Positions 39,252 to 47,394 of a stretch of DNA of 64,000 nucleotides are shown one piece after another. The stretch covers positions 1 to 64,000 of the forward strand of contig JAUIKE010000007.1 in assembly GCA_030430845.1 (NCBI GenBank), given 5' to 3'. Below the pieces are notes generated by a model, which was not told the DNA's origin, made no database searches, and worked only from the letters and a program-made list of their open reading frames with translations. Every line of letters starts with the position of its first letter. The first letter of the stretch is position 1. Both the position numbers and the translations under genes were made by a program. This DNA is from Bacteroidia bacterium. GTDB lineage: Bacteria > Bacteroidota > Bacteroidia > Chitinophagales > Saprospiraceae.

Positions 39252-40067
39252 ATGAAATGGATAAAAAATGTAACAAGCTTAATGGTAATCATGTTAGTGA
39301 GCTACCTGATGTCGGCACAGTCGACTGCTGAGGAATTTACTATTCCACTCAGCAACCCGGGCAAGGCCGGCCAACTGATCGTTGATTTACATGAAGGAGG
39401 GGTGACCGTTACGGGATATGCCGGAAATGAAGTAATTGTTAGTGTGGAGACCGAGGATGATGAGGACGAAGATGAAGAAGATAAAAATCGGTCCAGGGAG
39501 GGCCTGAGAAGAATTCCCAATGCCGGTATGAGCTTTGAGATTGAAGAAGAAAACAATATCGTAAAGATAGCCGGCACCCGCAGCCGCCATACCGACTTTA
39601 CCATTAAGGTACCGCGACAATTTTCTCTGACCCTCAAGACGCATCACGATGGGGATGTGGTGGTTCGGGATGTAGTCGGTGAGCTTGTAGTTGATGCCCA
39701 TCATGGCGATATGGAATTACTAAATGTCGGCGGCTCGGTGGTTGCGGATACGCATCACGGAGATATTAAGATCACTTTTGCCTCTGTTAAGTCGGGCGTA
39801 CCCATGGCTTTCAGTACTTACCACGGCGATGTGGACATTACCTTCCCTGCCAGTGTAAATGCAGCGGTAAAAATGAAATCCGACAGAGGAGATATTTTCA
39901 CTGACTTTGACATGGAGTTGAATGCTTCCAAACCAAGTATTCAAAAAACGAAAGAGGGTAAACAAAAAATTGCGGTAATGGAATGGATCCAGTCGAAGCT
40001 GGGTAGCGGCGGGCCGGAGTTTATGTTTACAACCCATCATGGGGATATTATTCTTAGAAAAAAATAA
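39252..40067 (+). CDS. DUF4097-like secreted repeat protein with HHGD motifs
   Basis: DAHHGDMELL, DTHHGDIKITF, TYHGDVDITF, TTHHGDIILRKK. Confidence 0.78.
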   Translation: MKWIKNVTSLMVIMLVSYLMSAQSTAEEFTIPLSNPGKAGQLIVDLHEGGVTVTGYAGNEVIVSVETEDDEDEDEEDKNRSREGLRRIPNAGMSFEIEEENNIVKIAGTRSRHTDFTIKVPRQFSLTLKTHHDGDVVVRDVVGELVVDAHHGDMELLNVGGSVVADTHHGDIKITFASVKSGVPMAFSTYHGDVDITFPASVNAAVKMKSDRGDIFTDFDMELNASKPSIQKTKEGKQKIAVMEWIQSKLGSGGPEFMFTTHHGDIILRKK

Positions 40068-40100
40068 TAGACTAATGCTTTAGTAGGTCAAATTTTGAAG

Positions 40101-40180
40101 GGGCTGTCTCATCCGCCTGATGTGGATGAGCAGCCCTATAACTTTCTTTTATAGAGGTGCCCGCAGGGGCGCCTCTATAA
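40101..40180. terminator. Two tandem hairpins between convergent genes
   Basis: GGGCTGtCTCATCC...GGATGAGCAGCCC and TTATAGAGGtGCCC-gca-GGGGCgCCTCTATAA. Confidence 0.7.
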
Positions 40181-40183
40181 ATA

Positions 40184-40708
40184 CTAAATCAAAGCCGCTA
40201 TCATCTGCCCATAGGCCAGGGACGCTAGTTTCCAGATCACAAATATCGACAGGGCAATCATTAAAAGAAGAAGAAATAATACCAACAAGATAATTCCCCA
40301 GGCACTTCCCTTATGTTTTCCTTCCGCGATGTATTCCTTTACTAAATTTACATTTTTAAGATTGGCTTTATAACGCAAATCGAAAATATCTCCGATAATA
40401 GGGACGGTGCCGAACATACCGTCAAACCAGATGTTTCCGAGCATTTTGAGGACCAGTTTGCCGCTGATTCCGTAGCGGGCCATGACGATGACCAGAAAAC
40501 CTGAAAAAAGGAAGGTCAAAACATCCCCAACATAAGGAAATAAGCCGATAAGGGCATCTATTCCAAAACGAATATTCGTTCCGGGAATTCGGAATTTATT
40601 GTCCAAAAATTCCGCTGAATGATCCAGCCATATGAGGCTTTTTGAAGAATGAGCTGTTTGTGGGTCCATATGATGATTTTTGTCACCTGGCTGTGTGTGC
40701 TTTGTCAC
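40184..40708 (-). CDS. DUF4112-like membrane protein
   Basis: LDNKFRIPGTNIRFGIDALIGLFPYVGDVLTF...FGTVPIIGDIFDLRYKAN. Confidence 0.85.
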   Translation of the reverse strand: MTKHTQPGDKNHHMDPQTAHSSKSLIWLDHSAEFLDNKFRIPGTNIRFGIDALIGLFPYVGDVLTFLFSGFLVIVMARYGISGKLVLKMLGNIWFDGMFGTVPIIGDIFDLRYKANLKNVNLVKEYIAEGKHKGSAWGIILLVLFLLLLMIALSIFVIWKLASLAYGQMIAALI

Positions 40709-40839
40709 TGTACCGTTCTTTGTTTTTTCGGAAATTAAAAAAAATATTTTTTTTGAAGGTTTCAGAAAGATTTTTAGTCTTTCCAGACACCCTGCCAGAA
40801 GCCAAATTGGAATGATTTTTTCACCAAAACCACTATGCC

Positions 40840-41133
40840 ATGTTACTTAAAAATGTTCCTTTATTTATGCAGGGTACTATAATTGATGTGAGGACCCGCG
40901 AAGAGTATGACCTCGGCCATGTAGAAGGCGCACTGAACATTCCCTGGGATTTACACATGTATTATTTAGAAGAGCTACAGAAATTACCAAAACCGTGGCT
41001 GTTTTACTGCGAAAGGGGAGAACGCTCCCAATGGGTCGTCAATTCTTTGAAAATGATTGGATTTGAGGAAGTTTATAATGTAGGAGAATGGATTGACCTG
41101 GAACACCAAATTGAAAAAATAGAAAAAGTTTAA
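40840..41133 (+). CDS. Rhodanese-like domain protein
   Basis: IIDVRTREEYDLGHVEGALNIP...FYCERGERSQWVV. Confidence 0.9.
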   Translation: MLLKNVPLFMQGTIIDVRTREEYDLGHVEGALNIPWDLHMYYLEELQKLPKPWLFYCERGERSQWVVNSLKMIGFEEVYNVGEWIDLEHQIEKIEKV

Positions 41134-41144
41134 ACCTCTACAGC

Positions 41145-41363
41145 GTGTTTAAGAATACGAATTACAAAGCACTGTCAGCATGGATTTTCGTTGCTTTGAT
41201 CCTGCTGATCCTTTTCATGTTTTTGTTTCCTAATAACTGGATGATCGGAATAGGTATCGTAGGCGTTCCCATCTTAATCCTGGTACAAACCATGATCATT
41301 TTGAAAGCTAATGAAGAAAGCAAAAAAGAGTTTTCAGACAAAGATTGGTACGACAACAAATAA
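41145..41363 (+). CDS. Small two-TM membrane protein
   Basis: 72-aa ORF, LSAWIFVALILLILFMFLF...IGIVGVPILILVQTMIIL. Confidence 0.65.
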   Translation: MFKNTNYKALSAWIFVALILLILFMFLFPNNWMIGIGIVGVPILILVQTMIILKANEESKKEFSDKDWYDNK

Positions 41364-41406
41364 GTAAAAGAGCCTTTTCAAGGCAAGCTTTAAACCATGG
41401 ATTGGA

Positions 41407-41442
41407 GTGACAAAAATCAGGCAATGCCCTGACTTTTGTCAT
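41407..41442. terminator. Hairpin terminator
   Basis: GTGACAAAAATCAGG-caatgc-CCTGACTTTTGTCAT, one mismatch. Confidence 0.65.
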
Positions 41443-41588
41443 TTCAGGCTATATGAACGTAGGATAAATTAATGGATGAAGAGAGTGTATTTTGAATCAA
41501 CTCTTTTTCTATATAGTGAGGTTAGTTTTTCGGAGGCTGTCCAGGAAATCGATCCTGGCAGCCTTTTCTGATAAAAATCATAAGACCT

Positions 41589-41606
41589 AATTGATTTTTA
41601 TCAATT
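41589..41606. promoter_or_regulatory. Perfect FNR/CRP-class palindrome AATTGAT-TTTT-ATCAATT
   Basis: Matches the established FNR consensus TTGAT-N4-ATCAA; about 125 bp upstream of the 41730 start. Confidence 0.6.
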
Positions 41607-41729
41607 CGGGTTAGCCTTCGAAAAATTAAATTTACTCTACTTATATAACCAAGTAGATTTAAGCTATACCATAATGCTTTACCTCTGCTTGTAACGCATT
41701 TGGTATGGTATTACTTAAAAAGCAGGGCC

Positions 41730-42110
41730 ATGGTAATTGCATCAGAAAAGAAGTTAATTGAATTAAAAAGGGAATTTCACACTTTGTTTCCCTATTTGAG
41801 GATTGAGTTTTACTCTGGTCATCATGAAGCAGGAGAAGGTTCTCCAAAAGAAAAACAGCTGGATGCCGATCAAACGATCAGTGAAGTCAGTGGTAAAGCC
41901 TTAAACGAAGATTATAATATCCTGCCCTCTATGACAGTAAATCAGCTGGAAGCTTATTTTGATGAGCATTTAGGCATCAGTGCTCAAGTTTTCCGCCGGT
42001 CAGGAAATTTGTGGATGCAAACCACCGCTACCGATCACTGGACACTGGAGGAACAAAACCGAAAAGGAGGCTCTTCACTACATCACTATAATGAAAAATA
42101 TAAATCATGA
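41730..42110 (+). CDS. Conserved hypothetical protein in stress cluster (start MVIASEKK)
   Basis: ORF overlaps next gene at ATGA; internal ATG more plausible than the upstream TTG. Confidence 0.6.
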   Translation: MVIASEKKLIELKREFHTLFPYLRIEFYSGHHEAGEGSPKEKQLDADQTISEVSGKALNEDYNILPSMTVNQLEAYFDEHLGISAQVFRRSGNLWMQTTATDHWTLEEQNRKGGSSLHHYNEKYKS

Positions 42111-42523
42111 TTGCTGCCCAATCCAGAGTTCGAGATCTAATGACGGATCACATCATTAAAGTGGGTCCGAACCACTCCTTTACAGCCTTATGTCGTTTGC
42201 TGTTTCAGCTGAATATCCACCATCTGCCGGTTGTTGATAAAGAGGAAAAGTTAATAGGCATTATCAGCTCGAATGACATCTTAAAAACTTACGGGGCTAA
42301 AGTCGCAGGATATCGGAAAATTGATGAAGGGTGGCTCAATGAAAACATCTCGATCTATGATCTGATGAGCCCGGATCCAGTGGTAGTCTCTCCGGAAGAC
42401 TCTGTAGAAGATGCAATCAAATTATTCAAAAAAGAACACATTCAGTCTCTTCCGGTCATTGAAAATGGGCAACTGGTTGGGATCATTACTACTCGGGATG
42501 TAATCGAGTATTTGGTGGAATAA
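42107..42523 (+). CDS. Two-CBS-domain protein
   Basis: VRDLMTDHIIKVGPNHSF...HHLPVVDKEEKLIGIISSNDIL...DLMSPDPVVVSPEDSVEDA...SLPVIENGQLVGIITTRDVIEYL. Confidence 0.93.
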   Translation: MIAAQSRVRDLMTDHIIKVGPNHSFTALCRLLFQLNIHHLPVVDKEEKLIGIISSNDILKTYGAKVAGYRKIDEGWLNENISIYDLMSPDPVVVSPEDSVEDAIKLFKKEHIQSLPVIENGQLVGIITTRDVIEYLVE

Positions 42524-42739
42524 AAAAAAGGAGGATGGCCGCCAGGCCATCGTCCTCTACAAGAATAAATTGGCTTTTGCGACTTGGACGAGGGCAATCA
42601 CTTTCATAGTGGTTGCCTTTTTCATTTTGATAAAGTTCAAATGTTGGGGTGATAAATGTCATCGTATTTTTTGGTATAAACCAGCAAATTAAAAATGAAG
42701 TAAAAGCCATTGTTTAAGTCGCAAGTAAAACCACCGATT

Positions 42740-43597
42740 ATGAAAAATTTATTGATCCCTACTGATTTTTCGGCTTGTGCCGGAAACGCCATAGATGCAG
42801 GAATGAAGCTGGCGGAGCGTTTCGGAGCCAAGGTCCACTTACTAACTAAAGTAGACCTGAAGAATGATTGGGTGAAAATGACCGTCGATGAAAGAAAGAA
42901 GCTGGAGGAAACAAATCAGATCGTCCAGAATGCCTTGGTGCTGTTAGAGGATATCAAGGAACGCTATCCGAATCTTAAAATTACGACTTCCTATAGCGGG
43001 GACCAACTTATTAATGCCATTAAGAGTTATGTTCTCAGGCATGGGGTTGATTTTATTGTAATGGGGTCTCATGGAGCGAGCGGGAAAAACGAATATTTCA
43101 TAGGGTCAAATACCCAAAAAGTTATCCGATCCGTGCATTGTCCCGTATTGGTTGTCAAGGACAAAATTGAGGAGCTGGATTTCAGTAAGGTTGTCTTTGC
43201 TTCCAGTTTTAATGAAAATGAAAAGGCTCCTTTCCTTCGTTTTAAGGATTTTGTGAAGCACTTTTTACCAGAGATTCACCTGGTGGCGATTCATACTTCT
43301 TCCATGTTTGATCCGCCATATATTTTGAGCAAGGAAGCAATGGATTCCTTCAAGCAATTGTGTCATCCATTTGTTTGCCATACACATATTTTCAGAGATT
43401 TTACCGTTGAGCGAGGTATTCGTTCATTTGCTGAAGAGATCGGTGCGCAGTTGATCGGCATTTCTAATTTCAATCGGCATCCCGTCAAAAGAGTGCTGAT
43501 GGGAAGTAATGTGGAAGCCTTAATTAACCACTCTTCTTTACCGGTTCTAAGTGTTGATTATGTTGAAAAAGAAGTTCCAGTAGAGCAGGAGCCCTAG
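42740..43597 (+). CDS. Universal stress protein (tandem UspA domains)
   Basis: MKNLLIPTDFSACAGNAIDAG...FIVMGSHGASGKNEYFIGSNTQKVIRSVHCPVLVV. Confidence 0.93.
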   Translation: MKNLLIPTDFSACAGNAIDAGMKLAERFGAKVHLLTKVDLKNDWVKMTVDERKKLEETNQIVQNALVLLEDIKERYPNLKITTSYSGDQLINAIKSYVLRHGVDFIVMGSHGASGKNEYFIGSNTQKVIRSVHCPVLVVKDKIEELDFSKVVFASSFNENEKAPFLRFKDFVKHFLPEIHLVAIHTSSMFDPPYILSKEAMDSFKQLCHPFVCHTHIFRDFTVERGIRSFAEEIGAQLIGISNFNRHPVKRVLMGSNVEALINHSSLPVLSVDYVEKEVPVEQEP

Positions 43598-43651
43598 GTT
43601 CGTCCAAGCTGCTCGCCCAGGCCATTTAATCATTTTAAAGCATCAGTCATT

Positions 43652-44464
43652 ATGAAAAAGATATTATTTCCAACCGATTTTTCTCCCTGCGCTAAAAATG
43701 CATTTAACTATGCTATTCAATTAGCCGATGACATGGGCGGAGTCATCGATATGATGTCCATCTATCATTTGCCTATTTCCGACGCAGGAAGTGTTCCGCC
43801 TGATTACATCGACCAGATGCTACAGGAAAAGAGAAACCAGGTCAGAGAACAATTACGAGAATTTACTAAAGATGCCCCCCGCCATTTAATAGGAAAGTGC
43901 AGGGCTGATTATGGGCTGTTCATCGCTCAAGAGATCACCGACGCGGCGCGCTACAGTGAGTATGACCTGATCATCATGGGGACAAAGGGGGAACATAATA
44001 AAATGGAAAAATTGTTGGGCAGTGTTACCACCAACGTGATGATGCAGGCTCCCTGCCCGGTATTAGCAATCCCGGAAGAAGCTATTTATAAGGGCATACA
44101 TGAACTGGCCTATGCCACTAATTTCCAGCCTTCCGATCAGCTGGCCATCGACCAGCTCATGTACTTCACCGAACCTCTGAAAGCTAATGTGCATTTTGTT
44201 CACGTCGAAACCAAAGTGCCGGTGAGTACGAATGTAGAGGATTATTTCCCCGGCGGAACCGTGCCGGATGGCTTCTCCGACTTTACCATCGTCAATAACA
44301 ATTCAGTCGTCGAAGGCCTGGATAATTACATCAAAGCCAATGAGATCGATGTAATGGCCCTGTTCATCCCTAAACGGCGCCTTTGGGAACGCCTGTTCCA
44401 CTCCAGCGTTACGAAAAAAATGACTTTGCATACAAGAATCCCAATACTTGTTTTTCGTGAATGA
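43652..44464 (+). CDS. Universal stress protein (tandem UspA domains)
   Basis: MKKILFPTDFSPCAKNAFNYAIQLA...DLIIMGTKGEHNKMEKLLGSVTTNVMMQAPCPVLAIP. Confidence 0.93.
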   Translation: MKKILFPTDFSPCAKNAFNYAIQLADDMGGVIDMMSIYHLPISDAGSVPPDYIDQMLQEKRNQVREQLREFTKDAPRHLIGKCRADYGLFIAQEITDAARYSEYDLIIMGTKGEHNKMEKLLGSVTTNVMMQAPCPVLAIPEEAIYKGIHELAYATNFQPSDQLAIDQLMYFTEPLKANVHFVHVETKVPVSTNVEDYFPGGTVPDGFSDFTIVNNNSVVEGLDNYIKANEIDVMALFIPKRRLWERLFHSSVTKKMTLHTRIPILVFRE

Positions 44465-44500
44465 AAAAAAGCGGTTCGCCAAAAGGTGAACCGCTTTTTT
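44465..44500. terminator. Terminator downstream of universal stress gene
   Basis: AAAAAAGCGGTTC-gccaaaaggt-GAACCGCTTTTTT directly after stop. Confidence 0.85.
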
Positions 44501-44506
44501 CAAAGT

Positions 44507-44538
44507 AAAAATAAAGGCCCATACAGGCCTTTATTTTT
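44507..44538. terminator. Terminator downstream of acyl-CoA dehydrogenase gene
   Basis: AAAAATAAAGGCC-cataca-GGCCTTTATTTTT directly abutting the minus-strand stop codon. Confidence 0.8.
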
Positions 44539-46341
44539 TTACAAACAATACTCATTGGCATCAATCAATGCCTGGGCGATCGTTCTTCTGGCATTCTTCA
44601 CATTCACAGGCGTGTACTTAGTGAAGCGCTTTACTCCCATCAACATCGTCCTCAACAGATCTCCTTCGGCAAAGGATACCAAAGCATCCGTGGCCAGCTT
44701 GTTCAGCTTAGCCGTAGCATCAGTCAAATAGGTCTTTAAAATAGCATCGTAAACCGACTGATCTACTTTTCCTCGGCCGTTTTCGGCTAGTTTTTCAACT
44801 CTCAGTAAGATAGACTCCGCTTCAAAGAGCGTGATCATCATATCTGCAATATTCATCAAGATTTCCTGCTCTTCCTTCAGGTTTATCTGCCCGTCCATCT
44901 GCATCTTGGCTGCCGCACCGGCTACCATCAGGATAAGCTTCTTGAACTCTTTAACAGCTTTTCTTTCCGCACCATAAGCTCCCTCAGGCTGATCAAAGCT
45001 TGGCATAGAGGCCAACTCTTTCTGTACTTCCCAGGCGGGGCCTACCAGATCCAGTTTGCCTTTCATGGCTCTTTTCAGTAACATATCCACTGTCAGCAGT
45101 CGGTTGATCTCATTGGTGCCTTCATAGATACGGTTGATGCGGGAATCCCGGTAGGCGCGTGCCGCCGTGCCTTCTTCTGAATAGCCCATACCACCATGGA
45201 TCTGAACCGTTTCGTCCACTACATAATCCAGTGCCTCAGAACCGGAAACTTTCAGCATCGCACATTCCACTGCATATTCTTCCGCTCCTTCAAGCTTGGC
45301 TTCGGCAAAGCTGGCTCCGGCTTCTTCAAGTGTGTGTTTTTTCTGTGTCAGTAAGTTAGAGGTCCGGTACATGGCACTCTCAGAGGCAAATACCCGGATA
45401 GCTTGCTGGGCCAGCTTGTACTGGATCGCTCCAAAATTGGAAATAGGCTGTTTGAATTGTATGCGTTCGTTGGCATATTTTACTGCAGTTGTGATGCTTT
45501 CTTTTGCACCACCCAGACAAAGGGCGCAAAGCTTATAGCGACCTATGTTCAGTACATTGAAGGCAATCAAATGTCCCTTTCCGATCTCGCCCAGAACATT
45601 ATCTACCGGTACTTTGACATTTTCAAAGAAAACCTGGCGCGTAGAAGAACCCTTGATACCCAACTTGTCTTCCTCCGCTCCGAGTGTGAAGCCTTCGGAA
45701 TCTCTTTCTACGATCAGACCGGTAAACTTGTCGCCGTCTATTTTGGCAAAAACGATGTAGATGTCGGCAAAACCGGCATTGGAAATCCACATCTTCTGTC
45801 CGTTCAAAATATAATGTGTGCCGTCTTCAGATAGGTCAGCACGCGTCTTGGCCGCCAATGCATCCGAGCCGGAGCCTGGTTCTGTCAAACAGTAGGCACA
45901 TTTTAATTCTCCACTGATCAGGCGTGGCAGGTACTTCTGCTTTTGCTCTTCCGTGCCAAAATAAAGAATGGGCAGCATACCAATACCGATCTGTACAGCA
46001 TAGGATACGGTAATCGCACCCGCTGGGCCTAAGGCTTCGTTCAAAAGTGTATTGGTATTCATATCCATCTGCATGCCACCGTACTCCTCGGGCATGTGTG
46101 TGCCGAGAAATCCGAGTTCTGCCATTTTTTCCAGGATACGGGGAGCGATGTTGTCTTCCTGCTTCTCTATCTTGTCAATATTCGGAAGGATCTCATTCTT
46201 CAAAAAATCACGAGCCGTTTCATAGATCATCTGCTGCTCTTCGTTCTTCTCTTCCGGGATAAAGGTTTCTTCCGGTGTGGAATCCTTGATGAGGAATTCT
46301 CCACCCTTGAGAATGTCTTTTTTTACTATTGTTTCCGCCAT
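44539..46341 (-). CDS. Acyl-CoA dehydrogenase family protein
   Basis: CAYCLTEPGSGSDALAAKT; QIHGGMGYSEEGTAARAYRDSRINRIYEGTNEINR. Confidence 0.95.
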   Translation of the reverse strand: MAETIVKKDILKGGEFLIKDSTPEETFIPEEKNEEQQMIYETARDFLKNEILPNIDKIEKQEDNIAPRILEKMAELGFLGTHMPEEYGGMQMDMNTNTLLNEALGPAGAITVSYAVQIGIGMLPILYFGTEEQKQKYLPRLISGELKCAYCLTEPGSGSDALAAKTRADLSEDGTHYILNGQKMWISNAGFADIYIVFAKIDGDKFTGLIVERDSEGFTLGAEEDKLGIKGSSTRQVFFENVKVPVDNVLGEIGKGHLIAFNVLNIGRYKLCALCLGGAKESITTAVKYANERIQFKQPISNFGAIQYKLAQQAIRVFASESAMYRTSNLLTQKKHTLEEAGASFAEAKLEGAEEYAVECAMLKVSGSEALDYVVDETVQIHGGMGYSEEGTAARAYRDSRINRIYEGTNEINRLLTVDMLLKRAMKGKLDLVGPAWEVQKELASMPSFDQPEGAYGAERKAVKEFKKLILMVAGAAAKMQMDGQINLKEEQEILMNIADMMITLFEAESILLRVEKLAENGRGKVDQSVYDAILKTYLTDATAKLNKLATDALVSFAEGDLLRTMLMGVKRFTKYTPVNVKNARRTIAQALIDANEYCL

Positions 46342-46376
46342 AGTGGGTATATTATTTTAGTTTGATAATTTTCTTT

Positions 46377-46417
46377 TATTGAGCAGGAGGTCGACTTCGG
46401 CGACCTCCTGCTCAATA
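46377..46417. repeat. 17-bp-arm hairpin upstream of acyl-CoA dehydrogenase
   Basis: TATTGAGCAGGAGGTCG-acttcgg-CGACCTCCTGCTCAATA. Confidence 0.8.
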
Positions 46418-46418
46418 G

Positions 46419-46455
46419 AAAATATTATTCATGCGGTAGGTATGAATAATATTTT
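46419..46455. repeat. 14-bp-arm AT-rich hairpin
   Basis: AAAATATTATTCAT-gcggtaggt-ATGAATAATATTTT. Confidence 0.75.
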
Positions 46456-46456
46456 C

Positions 46457-46533
46457 AGCGAATTTTCGCTACAAAGTTATTGGTTTTGGCAGAAAAAGTA
46501 AAGAGTAGACCTTATTTTTTGCGAATTTTCGCT
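46457..46533. promoter_or_regulatory. Two operator-like copies of GCGAATTTTCGCT 63 bp apart
   Basis: AGCGAATTTTCGCT at 46457-46470 and TGCGAATTTTCGCT at 46520-46533. Confidence 0.5.
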
Positions 46534-46584
46534 AAAATGATGATTAATTCAAGTTGCGATCAAGCTCGCAATTGAATTATTTAT

Positions 46585-46738
46585 GGGGTTTTGTAAAAAG
46601 TCCTTCGGCCTTCTTGCCGGCCGGCAGGCGGGTGGGAGGTCGTTTTAAGAAAAAAACTTTGTTTTTTTCTTAAAACGACCTCCTAAATAAAATTTTCTGG
46701 GGCGGGTAAAAACGAGGAACGAGTTTTTACACAACCCC
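46585..46738. repeat. GTTGTGT-type composite palindromic repeat (element C)
   Basis: GGGGTTTTGTAAAAAGTCCTTCGGCC ... GGAGGTCGTTTTAAGAAAAAAAC-ttt-GTTTTTTTCTTAAAACGACCTCC ... CGAGGAACGAGTTTTTACACAACCCC. Confidence 0.85.
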
Positions 46739-46781
46739 GGATAAAATTGGACGCCGCCCCGGGCGGCGTCCAATTTTATCC
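46739..46781. repeat. 43-nt near-perfect palindrome abutting element C
   Basis: GGATAAAATTGGACGCCGCCC-c-GGGCGGCGTCCAATTTTATCC. Confidence 0.85.
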
Positions 46782-46899
46782 CTAATTTGTAAATCTAAGG
46801 TGCGTGTATCGCAACTTAGATTAATTAGTAGACATTGTTTACCTTTAGGAATTATAGTTTAAGTAATGAGTTGTGTTTTTTTGGGCCTTAACGCATGTG

Positions 46900-47240
46900 C
46901 CCGATCATACTCCAATACGAGGCCGTATGGCCAGGTACGTGTTGCACAGGACTGTTATGTTCTGAAACCCCAAGAGCCTCGGAGAGGCGAAATATGGGTA
47001 ACAATGGGCTATCTTCCTTACCTAAAGCCCCAGCGGAGCGTAATATCTGTATCGAGGCTTTAGAAACGGACACCAAGTATTGAAAGAGGCTAAAATGACC
47101 TTTTTAGCAAGTATATGTCGCACCTCTGGAGCTTTGGGGCAGTATGCAGGACTTGGTTACCGATATTTCGCACCTCTGTGCGGGCCGTATGGCCGGAGCT
47201 TCTTGACATAGAACTTAACAGCCCTGCAGTACCGATCGAT
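46900..47240. repeat. Degenerate REP-like repeat cluster
   Basis: Recurring GGCCGTATGGCC, TCGCACCTCT, CCCCAAGAGCCTC / GAGCTTTGGGGC motifs; no convincing CDS. Confidence 0.45.
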
Positions 47241-47394
47241 GTATGGATTGAAAACGCCTGCTTATGCTGATCTGTGCTGTTAGATAGTGCAAGGGTTTAG
47301 ACAACTCAAACAGCGAAAATCAGCATAAATCCCTGCCCGCCAACCCAGTCTTTGGCAGGCGGGAGCGTTTATCAGCGGCCAAAAAAATCTACAT

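Noticed and set aside
39302-39704. Minus-strand ORFs opposite the DUF4097 gene
   Set aside because: Overlap a well-supported CDS; Ser-rich runs are the complement of GAT/GAA-rich codons.
46866-47083. Several 60-65-aa ORFs on both strands
   Set aside because: Lie in the degenerate repeat cluster with no recognisable domain and mutually overlapping frames.
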